Source: Chloroflexota bacterium (GTDB lineage Bacteria; Chloroflexota; Dehalococcoidia; Lucifugimonadales; Lucifugimonadaceae). From it: a stretch of DNA of 59,589 nucleotides. The notes beneath the pieces were generated by a model. That model was not told the DNA's origin. It did no database searches and saw only the letters and a program-made list of their open reading frames with translations. Both the position numbers and the translations under genes were made by a program. This document shows positions 26,916 through 36,001 of this stretch, in pieces (positions within the stretch are counted from its first letter, which is position 1; every line of letters starts with the position of its first letter). The stretch spans positions 1 to 59,589 of the forward strand of contig JABMNN010000012.1 in NCBI GenBank assembly GCA_013204545.1. Reading direction: 5' to 3'.

Positions 26916-28148
26916 TTACGGACCGAACTCATTGACTCCGAAGGTCATGGTGTAAATAGCCAGACCTTCGGAGTTTGTTTTTAACACAAGTTCATGTTTA
27001 CCAAACTCCGACAGTTCTATTATTTGGTAAAGACGAGCATCACTGATTTCTAGGATGCTATTGCCATCCGCGTCCCATGCGATGTCTGAGCCCGCTTGGG
27101 AGTCCGAAACAGGGCGGCCGTCCAACTCAACAATCACCTTGTCCACTCCATCAGGCGAGCTCATCACAGCGTTCACCGAGGTGGCAAAGAAGTCGAACCC
27201 TAAATGCGCGTACTCACCGTATGCAATTGTCCCGGACACAATCGAAGATTCACTGTTGATCCACTGCCCGTCTAGGAAAAATTGCCCGTGCCGACGCGTT
27301 CCACTGTCAACATAGTCAACTGCGACGTCGGGCGCCTCGTAGTAAGCATCTTGTCCGACGTATAGGCCATTTGACAGATAGTTATTTGAATATCCCCCGT
27401 AGAGCTCTCTGGTGACAGTATGGGAGCCCACAGAGCGGTCGGGTTTCGTAACTGCCGACCAAGGAACATCGGTTAAATCACGACCGCTCGCCTCAAGAGT
27501 CTCGCGGATAATCGTCTCGGTTTCGGTGTAACCACCTTCGCCGAAGTGCCTGAAGACCACATCACCTGAATTTCCGACCAGATATTTCGACGGCCAAAAG
27601 TGGTTCCCGAACTTTTCCCACGTCTGCTTCTCGCTGTCGAGTGCAACCGGGTACTGGAGTCCATAACGCACGACAGCTTGTTCAACATTATTGGCGATTT
27701 TCTCAAAATCGAACTCGGGTGAATGAACTCCGATGATCGTAAGTCCGTGTTCATCGTACGCGTCATGCCAAGCAGAGAGATGAGCAAACGTCCGGATGCA
27801 ATTGACACAGGTGTATGTCCAGAAATCTAATAACACGACTTGATTCGCATCAACAAGATCTTGAATTTTCAACGGTGCAGAATTGATCCAACCATTCAGA
27901 CCGACCAACTCGATGTCTTCCAGAAGAAACGGTTCGGGTTGCCCCACTATCGTGAATTCATTTCCAGGTGGCGTTGCCGTCGCAGTTGGCGGGATCACCC
28001 CATTTCTGATTAAAGTCGCGTCTGGCTGTTCAACGACCGTCGATCCACCACAGGCGGCCACGAACATGATCGAACTAATCGCTGTGGCGAATACGAGAGC
28101 AATCAGCTTCAGTACGGTTCGATGTTTCAAGTAAATTCTCAGCAGCAC
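26916..28148 (-). CDS. Lipid-anchored DipZ-like thioredoxin with C-terminal carbohydrate-binding-like domain
   Basis: A 410-residue exported redox protein. A GTG start leads into a signal with lipobox FVAAC (C33). The thioredoxin domain carries the active site C114-V-N-C117 in FWTYTCVNCIRTF, plus FWPSKYLVG (cis-Pro region). The second half (about 230-410) resembles the C-terminal jelly-roll of DipZ proteins (IAYGEYAHLGFDFFATSVN, DADGNSILEISDARLYQII). In DipZ this is attached to a CcdA-like membrane domain, which is absent here, so a separate electron donor is needed. It would act as a disulfide reductant or in cytochrome c maturation at the outer face of the membrane. It precedes the propeller lipoprotein on the same strand with a 100-base gap. 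Confidence 0.87.
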   Translation of the reverse strand: MLLRIYLKHRTVLKLIALVFATAISSIMFVAACGGSTVVEQPDATLIRNGVIPPTATATPPGNEFTIVGQPEPFLLEDIELVGLNGWINSAPLKIQDLVDANQVVLLDFWTYTCVNCIRTFAHLSAWHDAYDEHGLTIIGVHSPEFDFEKIANNVEQAVVRYGLQYPVALDSEKQTWEKFGNHFWPSKYLVGNSGDVVFRHFGEGGYTETETIIRETLEASGRDLTDVPWSAVTKPDRSVGSHTVTRELYGGYSNNYLSNGLYVGQDAYYEAPDVAVDYVDSGTRRHGQFFLDGQWINSESSIVSGTIAYGEYAHLGFDFFATSVNAVMSSPDGVDKVIVELDGRPVSDSQAGSDIAWDADGNSILEISDARLYQIIELSEFGKHELVLKTNSEGLAIYTMTFGVNEFGP

Positions 28149-28248
28149 TAGAACTGAACGACGTTCGTCCGAGAGAAAGCGCAGAAATGAATGTTACGTG
28201 CCTCAAGCACGCAACGTTCGCGGTGCATGACTCGACGGGCTGCGCCGA

Positions 28249-30417
28249 TTACTTGAGTTCGGGTTCTTCTATTTCAATTGTTTGATTGGACTCTAGATTG
28301 GACAGAACTTGCTCCCGACCGCTTGGCCAAAGAATTTTCACTTCATCAACTTCGTCAGCTCCACCTATGCCGAACGTCAGGTCAAGCGCGCTCATTGACA
28401 AGAAAGTTGAACTCCCAAGAACATCTTGTACTTGCTTCTTCGGCTCACCATCATCGCCCATGGTCGTCACCCAAACACGGGCCCCGATACCATCAGCGTT
28501 CGACCCCGTACCATCGACCACCTGCCGTCCTTTGAGTTGAAGCGTCAGCCAGTTATTTGAGCCGCCACCATTCATCCAAACCATAAGCGGTCCGTCGACT
28601 AGGTGAGTACCTTCACCTGAAGCATCGAACTTCAGGCCCGAAGAGTTGGTGCCAATCAGATCAACGTATCCATCGCCATTCAAGTCGCCTTTGGCGAGTC
28701 CTTTACCGTTCTCGTGAAACTCAGGGCCTATCCGTTGCTCTTTACGATTAAAACCAACCTGATTCGGTGCCGTGTACGTGTAGTCAACATTGCGAGAGTC
28801 GATCAGGTGCGACTCGACAGTAACGTCACTAAACGACGCATCACCTGAATTGAGCAGCATTCGGCCGTAGCCGGGGTACAGGAAGCCTCTCGGGCCTTCT
28901 CCGGAGGCAATAATTGCTCCCAACCAGTACAAGTCTTGATCCCCATCGTTCTCGTAATCGAAGAACGCAGTCCCAAAACCGAAATCGTAAGCAGCCAATC
29001 CGGTTGGTGTACGCCAGAACGGATTCACCTGATTTGGATCAAGTGACTCTGGTGGCGACCCAGCACTTGGCTCAACTTTTGTCGACCACGCGACGTCAGG
29101 GAACACCCCGATCGTGCCGACACTCGATACTCGTGTCGTTCCGTCATTGCGCAATAGATAGTGATAACAGGTACCCCACTGGAAATTCGCAGCGTACGAG
29201 CATGAACCACCCTGAACGTTGTTCGGACCGCGGGTAACCGGGTGGAACCCGATATTCGTAATGAACATATCAAGATCGGCGTCGCCGTCGATATCCCCTA
29301 AGGCGAATCCCATCCATGCGCCTGACTGGTCGATGCCCATCGGAGCACTGATATCCCTGAACTTCATCTTGCCTGGTGTTGAATCGTTGCGGTAAACCTT
29401 AAGTCGGTCGCCATCGTCAGCTATCCAAAGATCAATGTCACCGTCATCGTCGTGGTCAAAGAAGAGTGTCGCCCATGTCTCGCCAGCCGGATCACCGGCG
29501 ATGTTTCCCGCGTCATCGAGATTATCTGGATCAAACCCTTCAGTTCCTTGCCCCTCCTCGGCATTTTCGGGGAATAGAATCGGCTCTCCGAACGAGTCTC
29601 TCATCACTATCTGCGGTGCCATGAGCCCCGCTTCTGTGGTTATGTCGACAAACGACGAGCTACCGGTGTTGTGGTACATGACATTGAAATGTCCAGGGTG
29701 ACTAGGTTCGTTGAATGTTGTGAAATCCACATCGCTTCTGTTTCCGACATACAGATCGAGCCAACCATCGTTGTCTATATCGCCACAGGCGATCGAACCA
29801 GCCGACCTTGTGTTCACATGATCACCAAACCAATCACCAGTAGCGTTAGTAAACGTGCCGTTCTTCTGGTTGATATAGAGCCTATCGCCAGCGATAAACA
29901 CCAGTTCAGAGCCAGTTTCGATGGATCGATAGTCGAGCTTGTCTCCGACTCGACCCATCCCACCGACGTACAGATCCTGATAGCCATCATTGTTAAAATC
30001 GCACGCAGCGACCGCGCTGGAGTTGTGAGCCGGTGCAGCAACTCCTGCCTCTTCGGCGATATCTACAAAGGAGCCGCCATCGTTCCGAAATAGTTTGTTG
30101 CTTTCTCCACGTGCCTGTTCGATGGGGGCTCCAGATTCTGCCGAAGTCACATAGAAATCTAGATCGCCGTCACGATCGAAATCAAATATTGCCACTCCCG
30201 GGTAACGGTTCTTTATCTCGGCACTCTCACCAAGTAGATCAGGAGCGATGTTTGTGAACGAACGGAATTCGGTGCTGAGTGCGCCGCTATTAACACTGGT
30301 TTCAGTGTCCTCTCCGGTTTTACACCCAACTAAACTTCCAACTACTGCCAGAGACAGCAATACGAACAGCATGCTGGCTCGCACTCTTTGAAAATCGAAA
30401 AATTGAATTATCCGCAT
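28249..30417 (-). CDS. Lipid-anchored FG-GAP/VCBS propeller protein with ASPIC/UnbV C-terminus (CRTAC1-like)
   Basis: A 722-residue extracellular protein. The signal ends in lipobox SLVGC (C32). Seven calcium-binding loops of the integrin-like DxDxDGxxD kind are visible (FDFDRDGDLD, CDFNNDGYQD, GDIDNDGWLD, FDHDDDGDID, GDIDGDADLD, FDYENDGDQD, GDLNGDGYVD), which suits a seven-bladed propeller. The end (about 620-720) is an ASPIC/UnbV domain, with LGSSTFLSMSALDLTFGIG and ILWPSGREQ. It very closely resembles the second half of the permease fusion at 40729. GGTGG lies about six bases before the ATG. The protein probably binds calcium and a ligand on the cell surface; no enzyme activity is implied. 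Confidence 0.88.
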   Translation of the reverse strand: MRIIQFFDFQRVRASMLFVLLSLAVVGSLVGCKTGEDTETSVNSGALSTEFRSFTNIAPDLLGESAEIKNRYPGVAIFDFDRDGDLDFYVTSAESGAPIEQARGESNKLFRNDGGSFVDIAEEAGVAAPAHNSSAVAACDFNNDGYQDLYVGGMGRVGDKLDYRSIETGSELVFIAGDRLYINQKNGTFTNATGDWFGDHVNTRSAGSIACGDIDNDGWLDLYVGNRSDVDFTTFNEPSHPGHFNVMYHNTGSSSFVDITTEAGLMAPQIVMRDSFGEPILFPENAEEGQGTEGFDPDNLDDAGNIAGDPAGETWATLFFDHDDDGDIDLWIADDGDRLKVYRNDSTPGKMKFRDISAPMGIDQSGAWMGFALGDIDGDADLDMFITNIGFHPVTRGPNNVQGGSCSYAANFQWGTCYHYLLRNDGTTRVSSVGTIGVFPDVAWSTKVEPSAGSPPESLDPNQVNPFWRTPTGLAAYDFGFGTAFFDYENDGDQDLYWLGAIIASGEGPRGFLYPGYGRMLLNSGDASFSDVTVESHLIDSRNVDYTYTAPNQVGFNRKEQRIGPEFHENGKGLAKGDLNGDGYVDLIGTNSSGLKFDASGEGTHLVDGPLMVWMNGGGSNNWLTLQLKGRQVVDGTGSNADGIGARVWVTTMGDDGEPKKQVQDVLGSSTFLSMSALDLTFGIGGADEVDEVKILWPSGREQVLSNLESNQTIEIEEPELK

Positions 30418-30575
30418 TTATTGCCACCTCAGGATCGTTCGGAGTCCAGAACAATCAGGTTAACTAAGGTCACAGTTCAGCGACTGGTGAGAATGCACCA
30501 GCCGCTAGGTGTAAATGGCAATCAACGGAGCGAGATTTCAAAGTACCGACGTCGGATTCAGAAACACTAACTCAA

Positions 30576-31475
30576 CTAATCTGGAATTGAGAAGTCAGTG
30601 ATGAATTCGGCCTTGCCCTGGATGTCGAGTTTTACCCTATACAGATCGCCACCGCGGTAAGTATCCATTTTGAATCCCGCTGGTTCCCATCCGGTAAGTT
30701 CCGGATCGCCGGTGCCAAATGCCGCAGTGGTCACATAAAGCTCGTTGAGGTCTTTTCCGCCGAACATCACAGACGATGTCTGAGCGGCCGGAATCTCCAC
30801 TCTTCGCTCTTCCTTGCCGTCTGGGTCAAACCTAACAATCGCCCCTGCGTACCAGATTGCGGACCAAACAAACCCTTCACCATCGACTGTCATGCCATCT
30901 GGAATTCCCCAATCATCGGGAATGGTGGTGAAGACCCGTTTGTTGGAAATCGCTCCGGTGGAGGGATTGTGATCCCACTTGTATATCTCGTGCTTTGGCG
31001 AATCGGTCGAGTAAAAGGTCTTGAGATCTGGAGAGAAGCCCATACCGTTACAAAGATCAAGGCCATCATCAATGATCTCAGTTGTACCATCTGACTTGAA
31101 CCGGAACAATGTGCAAGAGTCGAGGTGTCCACTGCCACCGTAGAAACTTCCGTCAGGACCCACCGTGACATCGTTGAGCTTTATCGGCCGGCCATCAACT
31201 TCGCCTCGGTGCAACCACGTGAAGTCGTCATCTGAATTCCATAGTTGGACGCCTTCCCATGTACCGACCGTAAGTCCACCCTGTTTGTTCCGAGTTGCGC
31301 CAGCCACGTTGTACCCGGTGTGGAGCAACTTGTTCTCGCCATTAGTAGGATCGTAATTCCAGATTTTGCCGCCCTGAATATCAATCCAGTACAGCGTCTG
31401 AGACTCGACATCCCACACTGGCCCCTCACCAACCACCGCGTTCTCCGCTACCAATTTTTCTACCTTGTATCTCAC
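30576..31475 (-). CDS. SMP-30/regucalcin-like lactonase
   Basis: A 299-residue gluconolactonase-family enzyme of the regucalcin branch. The metal ligands are E17 (GEGPVWD), N101 (KLNDVTV), N143 (LCNGMGFSPD) and D193 (IPDGMTVD). It shares the fold with the gene at 1997 but little sequence, so substrates may differ; aldonolactones are likely. It has no signal peptide and acts in the cytoplasm. It is the last gene of a minus-strand group with the propeller lipoprotein, with a 158-base gap, and divergent from the DUF362 gene. Confidence 0.9.
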   Translation of the reverse strand: MRYKVEKLVAENAVVGEGPVWDVESQTLYWIDIQGGKIWNYDPTNGENKLLHTGYNVAGATRNKQGGLTVGTWEGVQLWNSDDDFTWLHRGEVDGRPIKLNDVTVGPDGSFYGGSGHLDSCTLFRFKSDGTTEIIDDGLDLCNGMGFSPDLKTFYSTDSPKHEIYKWDHNPSTGAISNKRVFTTIPDDWGIPDGMTVDGEGFVWSAIWYAGAIVRFDPDGKEERRVEIPAAQTSSVMFGGKDLNELYVTTAAFGTGDPELTGWEPAGFKMDTYRGGDLYRVKLDIQGKAEFITDFSIPD

Positions 31476-31679
31476 TTTTTTTCTCCTGTGAATAACGCAC
31501 CGGCGTGTTGTAAATGGATATAGTCGCTAATGATCCGCCAGTTTAGCGCAGAACACGGTTCGCATCAGACTCAAATACTTGTTGGTCAAACGCCGCACAA
31601 CCAGTGTTTTATACGGTATATTTTCGCCGCGTACGCTGTTTCGATAACCTAGACTCACCATCATGTGTAGGAGTCAACT

Positions 31680-33167
31680 ATGTCATCCAACGTTTATTTC
31701 ATGGACGCCCGAAGTGATTCAGCCGATACGAGTCTGATCGCGAAAACGACGACGGTGTTCGATGCCGCCGGGCTGGACAAGCTCATTTCACCAGGCGATG
31801 TGGTCGCGATAAAGCTCCACTGCGGTGAATGGAATTCGAGTGCGTACCTTCGACCTGTTTATGCCCGAGCAATCGCAGACCGAGTCAAAGAACTCGGAGG
31901 GCGACCGTTCGTATGCGACACCACAACACTCACATACAGCCCATTCTCAACTCGTGCAACGGAGCTCGATCTGCTTTTGACCGCCGAGAGAAACGGCTAT
32001 TCTTCTGCGGTGCTAGGATGCCCATTCATCGTCGCTGATGGCTACGTTGGCACAAGCGATTACCGAGTTGATATTCCTGAGGGATACTTATTAAAAGAGG
32101 CGTACGTAGCGCAAGCTATCGCCGCCGCTGACGTACTAATAGCGCTGACTCACTTCAAGGGTCACGGCATGGGCGTTATTGGCGGCGCACTGAAGAATCT
32201 CGGCATCGGAGCCCAATCGAAGCGGGGCAAGTTCAACGTCCACATGGGCGGTCACCCAAAGTACGGCGTTGGTGCAGCGGTCAAATTCGATGAGAGCTTT
32301 GTCGTTGATAAAGAGAAAGATATCGAGTGGGAGTTGATCGAAGAAGCTTGCCCAATCGGTCTCTTCAAAATACGAGAAGACAACACAATCGCTTGGGATC
32401 GAGATAAGTGCATGACATGCCTCGGTTGTCTCGGGGTGATGAACCCTCGTGGAATATTCCAACCAAACCAGATGCTGTTCGATGCGACCGATATCGCAAT
32501 CGCAGATGCAGCCCTGGGAGTTGTGAAAACAGTACCGAAGGTGGGGTTCGTTACGCTGGCAATCGATGTATCTCCAAAATGTGATTGCGCCGGCTTCTCA
32601 GACATGCCGATCGTTCCAAACTTAGGTGTCTTCGCGAGCACCGACCCCGTTGCGATCGATCAAGCATGCGTCGACGCGGTCACCGCATCCCCCGGCATTC
32701 CGGGTTCGCTCAGTGAAGAGATGGGTGTAGAAGCAGCAGGTGAGCGCAAGTTCGATCTCGCCGGAGCAGCAATCGAAGGTCTATCTGAACAAACTACTAT
32801 CAACACCGCAGTGGTGAACGGCCTAGGCAGCCGCGATTACGTGTTGCACCATGTCGAGCCGGTGGGTAGAGAAAAGTTCCGGTTCCCGTTCGACGAGCGA
32901 CCGACGCGAAAGCGTTTCGCCCGAATGTTCGAGAAGTTTCAGCCGTTCCCGTTCGACCGCCACAACGGACACGGTTACAACCGGCTTCCTGAAGTAGATA
33001 TCGAAGCGGTAAAGCCGCATGATGGGCCGACCGTCGGAACCCACTCACACGCTGCTTACCACGGCGACGGTACTAGTCATGGGCCTAATGGACACAGTGC
33101 GCCGGAGAACCAGTGGCACCCCGGTGAAGAGGGTACGCACTCTCATTCGACGACACACGAACACTAA
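31680..33167 (+). CDS. DUF362 iron-sulfur protein with His-rich C-terminal tail
   Basis: A 495-residue DUF362 protein. The DUF362 core (about 40-420) includes IKLHCGEWNSSAYLRPVY and ALTHFKGHGMGVIGGALKNL, and a short cysteine set CMTCLGC around residue 244 with a later CDC pair that could hold an iron-sulfur cluster. A usual ferredoxin insert is not complete, since the fourth cysteine of a CxxCxxCxxxC motif is missing. The last 42 residues (33039-33164) contain ten histidines in THSH, TSHG, NGHS and THEH groups and look like a metal-binding tail. AGGAG lies seven bases before the ATG. The role of DUF362 proteins is unknown; redox or methyl transfer has been proposed. Confidence 0.82.
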   Translation: MSSNVYFMDARSDSADTSLIAKTTTVFDAAGLDKLISPGDVVAIKLHCGEWNSSAYLRPVYARAIADRVKELGGRPFVCDTTTLTYSPFSTRATELDLLLTAERNGYSSAVLGCPFIVADGYVGTSDYRVDIPEGYLLKEAYVAQAIAAADVLIALTHFKGHGMGVIGGALKNLGIGAQSKRGKFNVHMGGHPKYGVGAAVKFDESFVVDKEKDIEWELIEEACPIGLFKIREDNTIAWDRDKCMTCLGCLGVMNPRGIFQPNQMLFDATDIAIADAALGVVKTVPKVGFVTLAIDVSPKCDCAGFSDMPIVPNLGVFASTDPVAIDQACVDAVTASPGIPGSLSEEMGVEAAGERKFDLAGAAIEGLSEQTTINTAVVNGLGSRDYVLHHVEPVGREKFRFPFDERPTRKRFARMFEKFQPFPFDRHNGHGYNRLPEVDIEAVKPHDGPTVGTHSHAAYHGDGTSHGPNGHSAPENQWHPGEEGTHSHSTTHEH

Positions 33168-33214
33168 GCAATAACCCTTAAAACAACTGATCCCACTAGG
33201 AGATTTTTCTAAAA

Positions 33215-33475
33215 ATGGCAAGAGCGCAGGATATGCTCGATGAGGCGATCGTCCTTCTTACTAATGCAGGGCAAAACAAGCTTGCAGATCGACTCACGGC
33301 TCAACGCGAAAAATTCTTCTTCACATCGCTGGCTGGCGTACCACTAGCGAACAAAGTGAAGAAAGCCGGTTCGGAATTGAGTGCCGATGGTTCAGAATCA
33401 AACATTGCAGCCGTTGAAGCTCTTGTAGTCCAGATCGAAGATAAGGCCGATGCACCGGGGACAGTCCTCACCTGA
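33215..33475 (+). CDS. Small helical hypothetical protein
   Basis: An 86-residue protein I do not recognise. It is mostly helical and charged (QDMLDEAIVLLTNAGQNKLA, VKKAGSELSADGSES), without cysteines, membrane segments or a signal. It lies between the DUF362 gene and the epimerase gene and overlaps the latter by one base (TGATG), so translation is coupled. AGGAG precedes the ATG by about twelve bases. It may be a regulator or an assembly partner of its neighbours. Confidence 0.6.
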   Translation: MARAQDMLDEAIVLLTNAGQNKLADRLTAQREKFFFTSLAGVPLANKVKKAGSELSADGSESNIAAVEALVVQIEDKADAPGTVLT

Positions 33476-34341
33476 TGGCAACTGTATTAGTTACGGGCGG
33501 AGTCGGAAGCATGGGTCAGTTGGTTTGTGCTCGGCTTGCGGCCGACGGGCACACGGTTCGTGCTTTCGATTTATCGACTGCTAACTTCGATAGCATTCCC
33601 GATGGAGTGTCAGCGTTACAGGGAGATTTGACGTCTCAAGAGGATGTGACCATTGCACTCGAAGGCATCGATGCTGTTGTACATCTAGCTGCGATACTGC
33701 CTCCAGTTGCAAATCGACTGATAGAACTAGCTCAGCGAGTTAACGTCGCGGGCACTAAGATCATCGTTGATGCCATGAATGAAAATGTTCCAAATGCAAG
33801 ATTAGTTTTCAGTTCATCGGTCAGTGTCTACGGCGCACCGGCTAACGATAGCGAGGTAACAACTTCGCAAGCCTACGACCCCGACGACAACTACGCTAAA
33901 ACAAAGACTGAATCCGAGCAGATCGTAGTGAACTCCGGACTCGATTCTTGCGTTCTGAGAATCTCCGGAGTTTCAATTCCAGTGTTCCAAGACCCACCCG
34001 CTGCGTGGCCATTCCTACCAGATCAAAAGATCGAGTTTGTGCACCGTGACGATGCCGTAAACGCTATCATCGCGGGTGTCACAGCGAATCTAACCGAATC
34101 AACTCGAATTGTGAACGTAAGCGGTGGCCCCACATGGAAAATTACAGGATCCCAGTACATTGCCGACTACTTTGGGATGATCGAGGTCGATCCTAAAGAC
34201 GCCATTTACCAATCTAAGCCGGGGCATTTTTCGTGGTACTCAGACGAGGGGGGCAACGCAGCACTCGGATATCAGCAGAACTCTTACCCTCAGTATCTTG
34301 AACAACTTCAAGACGATATAGACCGTCTGATGGCTGAGTAG
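33475..34341 (+). CDS. NAD-dependent epimerase/dehydratase
   Basis: A 288-residue extended SDR. The NAD loop is TGGVGSMGQLV, with Asp at the end of the second strand (RAFDLS) for NAD+. The serine is in VFSSSVSVYG and the catalytic Tyr-Lys pair is YAKTK near residues 140-144. Members act on nucleotide sugars or on sugar acids; the substrate is not clear. The C-terminal region with a PKDAIYQSKPGHF stretch resembles uronate dehydrogenase-like proteins only weakly. It is coupled to the small gene upstream. Confidence 0.82.
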   Translation: MATVLVTGGVGSMGQLVCARLAADGHTVRAFDLSTANFDSIPDGVSALQGDLTSQEDVTIALEGIDAVVHLAAILPPVANRLIELAQRVNVAGTKIIVDAMNENVPNARLVFSSSVSVYGAPANDSEVTTSQAYDPDDNYAKTKTESEQIVVNSGLDSCVLRISGVSIPVFQDPPAAWPFLPDQKIEFVHRDDAVNAIIAGVTANLTESTRIVNVSGGPTWKITGSQYIADYFGMIEVDPKDAIYQSKPGHFSWYSDEGGNAALGYQQNSYPQYLEQLQDDIDRLMAE

Positions 34342-34343
34342 AA

Positions 34344-35705
34344 TCACATCAGATTGAGCTCTGTACTCCGTGGCGTCTTGGTTGCTTCGAACTTGACCTG
34401 TCCAAATGCAGCCGCCCTCGCAGCATACGCGTCCCTCGCCGACTGTGTCATCGCTTGGAATACCACTATAGCGAACAGGATTATGCCGATAAACCCGATT
34501 CCGCCTGAGGCTCCTAGTGCATGTTCACCTATCTCAGAAACTGTGAATCCGAACCCGACTCGCAGAACCACGCTGATGGTTATGAAAACATATGCAACAT
34601 CCATAAGACGTGGATGTCGGATGTCAGTCCCTTCGAAAATCGGGATGAAGCGAGATGCGGCCCCGAAGATCAAGGTCGTTACGAATCCCAACGTGAACAC
34701 GTGCATGATGGGCAAAGAGACTTCGACTGGTATCAGGTCAGTCATCCCTGAGTTATCGAGAGCCGTCAGGATCAACATTACACAGCCGACAACTAGCCAG
34801 CCATACGCCGTACGAACAAGCCAACCGTAACGTGCATAGCCAACTGCGAACCTCCGAATTGGTCCACTCGAAGGTTCCAGCACTCGAAGAGCATAGACAA
34901 ACATGCCCGCACCTGATGAAGCCAAAATGAGTGCAGTTGACGCGACACCCTGATCCAAATTAGCGAATCGTCCTACAATCAATGTTAGTAGACCTAGTTG
35001 AACCAATAACAGAGAAATACGGTTCGTTCGTTCATGCATCGGTTGAAGCAGCAAGAACCCTCGAATCGCCCGCGCCGAAACACCGAAAATGAAGCTAGCG
35101 ATGAATCCGAATAGACACGTATATATGAGTGCTTCGTTCCATGGAGCGTAGCCCAATGGTGCGCTATCGACTGCCATGCGCAGCGTTATCACTAAATGCA
35201 ACGCTCCTGCAATGACCGACCAAAACACCCCACTAATCATCCAGATTTCTGCCGAACCTGACTGACTCGTTGAAAGACGAATTACCCCGTACAGCGTCCA
35301 TCCGAAAACAAGCATTCCAGCGAAAAGTAAGACGCCACCTATTGCCACAAGAGGATCAGCGAGAGACATTTTGTACAGGCTCTGCCCTGTGAACCGGAAC
35401 AGTAACCCTGCAATCACCAGCCACATGCTTAGTTTCTGAGGAAGCGGGTATCTAATCGAGCTTCTGAAAAATCGAGGCACAACGTGATAAGCGAACCCCA
35501 TCACGAACAGCCCAGCCCAGCCGAAGAGTTGGGCGATGCCATGTGATTGCGAATGTGTAACCCACGTAAGGCTGCGCTCAATCCCGAGCAACGGCATTAT
35601 TAATATCGCTGCACCCGTGGAAAAACCCAGTGTAATAGCGACGATCAATGAAGCCCGAATGAACGGACGATATAGTCGTTGTGTCGACCAGTCCTCAGAT
35701 GTCAT
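34344..35705 (-). CDS. nnrS: NnrS family multi-spanning heme/copper-type membrane protein
   Basis: A 453-residue protein with about twelve membrane segments. The NnrS signature HGIAQLFGWAGLFVMGFAYH appears in the second segment, followed by VVPRF. Histidines in the segments (HSQSHG, ITLRM, MHVFTLGF) are typical. NnrS proteins are found with nitric-oxide-related genes and protect against nitrosative stress; no NO reductase is seen in this window. It converges with the epimerase gene with only two bases between the stops. No signal peptide is needed because the first segment is hydrophobic. Confidence 0.85.
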   Translation of the reverse strand: MTSEDWSTQRLYRPFIRASLIVAITLGFSTGAAILIMPLLGIERSLTWVTHSQSHGIAQLFGWAGLFVMGFAYHVVPRFFRSSIRYPLPQKLSMWLVIAGLLFRFTGQSLYKMSLADPLVAIGGVLLFAGMLVFGWTLYGVIRLSTSQSGSAEIWMISGVFWSVIAGALHLVITLRMAVDSAPLGYAPWNEALIYTCLFGFIASFIFGVSARAIRGFLLLQPMHERTNRISLLLVQLGLLTLIVGRFANLDQGVASTALILASSGAGMFVYALRVLEPSSGPIRRFAVGYARYGWLVRTAYGWLVVGCVMLILTALDNSGMTDLIPVEVSLPIMHVFTLGFVTTLIFGAASRFIPIFEGTDIRHPRLMDVAYVFITISVVLRVGFGFTVSEIGEHALGASGGIGFIGIILFAIVVFQAMTQSARDAYAARAAAFGQVKFEATKTPRSTELNLM

Positions 35706-35803
35706 ATCTCGATTCTGGAGGTATTTTTCTGTTGACGGAGCACTTTAACGTGAAGGACGCGTGAGCCTCGCAAGTTCACTTAAATCAATCATCATGTAAG
35801 AGT

Positions 35804-35838
35804 TAGAGATTACGCGCTGACCAGCCACGTAATCTCTA
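35804..35838. promoter_or_regulatory. Perfect 11-bp inverted repeat upstream of the flavodoxin pseudogene
   Basis: Arms 35804-35814 and 35828-35838 (TAGAGATTACG and its complement) are perfectly complementary, with a 13-base spacer that has its own short stem. It lies between nnrS (minus) and the flavodoxin pseudogene (plus). A regulatory hairpin or protein-binding site is possible, but no function can be assigned. Confidence 0.5.
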
Positions 35839-36001
35839 GAACCATACCTATGGTATTTCGCAATCGTGTTTTGAAATGAGATGCTAAAAAGGTTCGATAA
35901 TGCGCAATACAACTCTTGTTGAATCGAATTCCGGTCGAGCACACCAAACTTTCGCAGTACAACATTCATCGCAGCGGCACCCAAAAGGTCATCCAACCAG
36001 T
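35839..36001. other. Intergenic region before the flavodoxin pseudogene
   Basis: Apart from the inverted repeat at 35804, the 296 bases between nnrS and the pseudogene contain no protein-like frame; the minus-strand open frame near 35745-36020 has no ribosome binding site and no family resemblance. Confidence 0.5.

Noticed and set aside
26891..26919. Short hairpin GTAAAA...TTTTAC between the ATPase and thioredoxin genes
   Set aside because: Only six paired bases and it includes both stop codons; too weak to call a terminator.
30418..30575. Small open frame 30388-30570 on the plus strand
   Set aside because: It overlaps the propeller-lipoprotein start and has no ribosome binding site.
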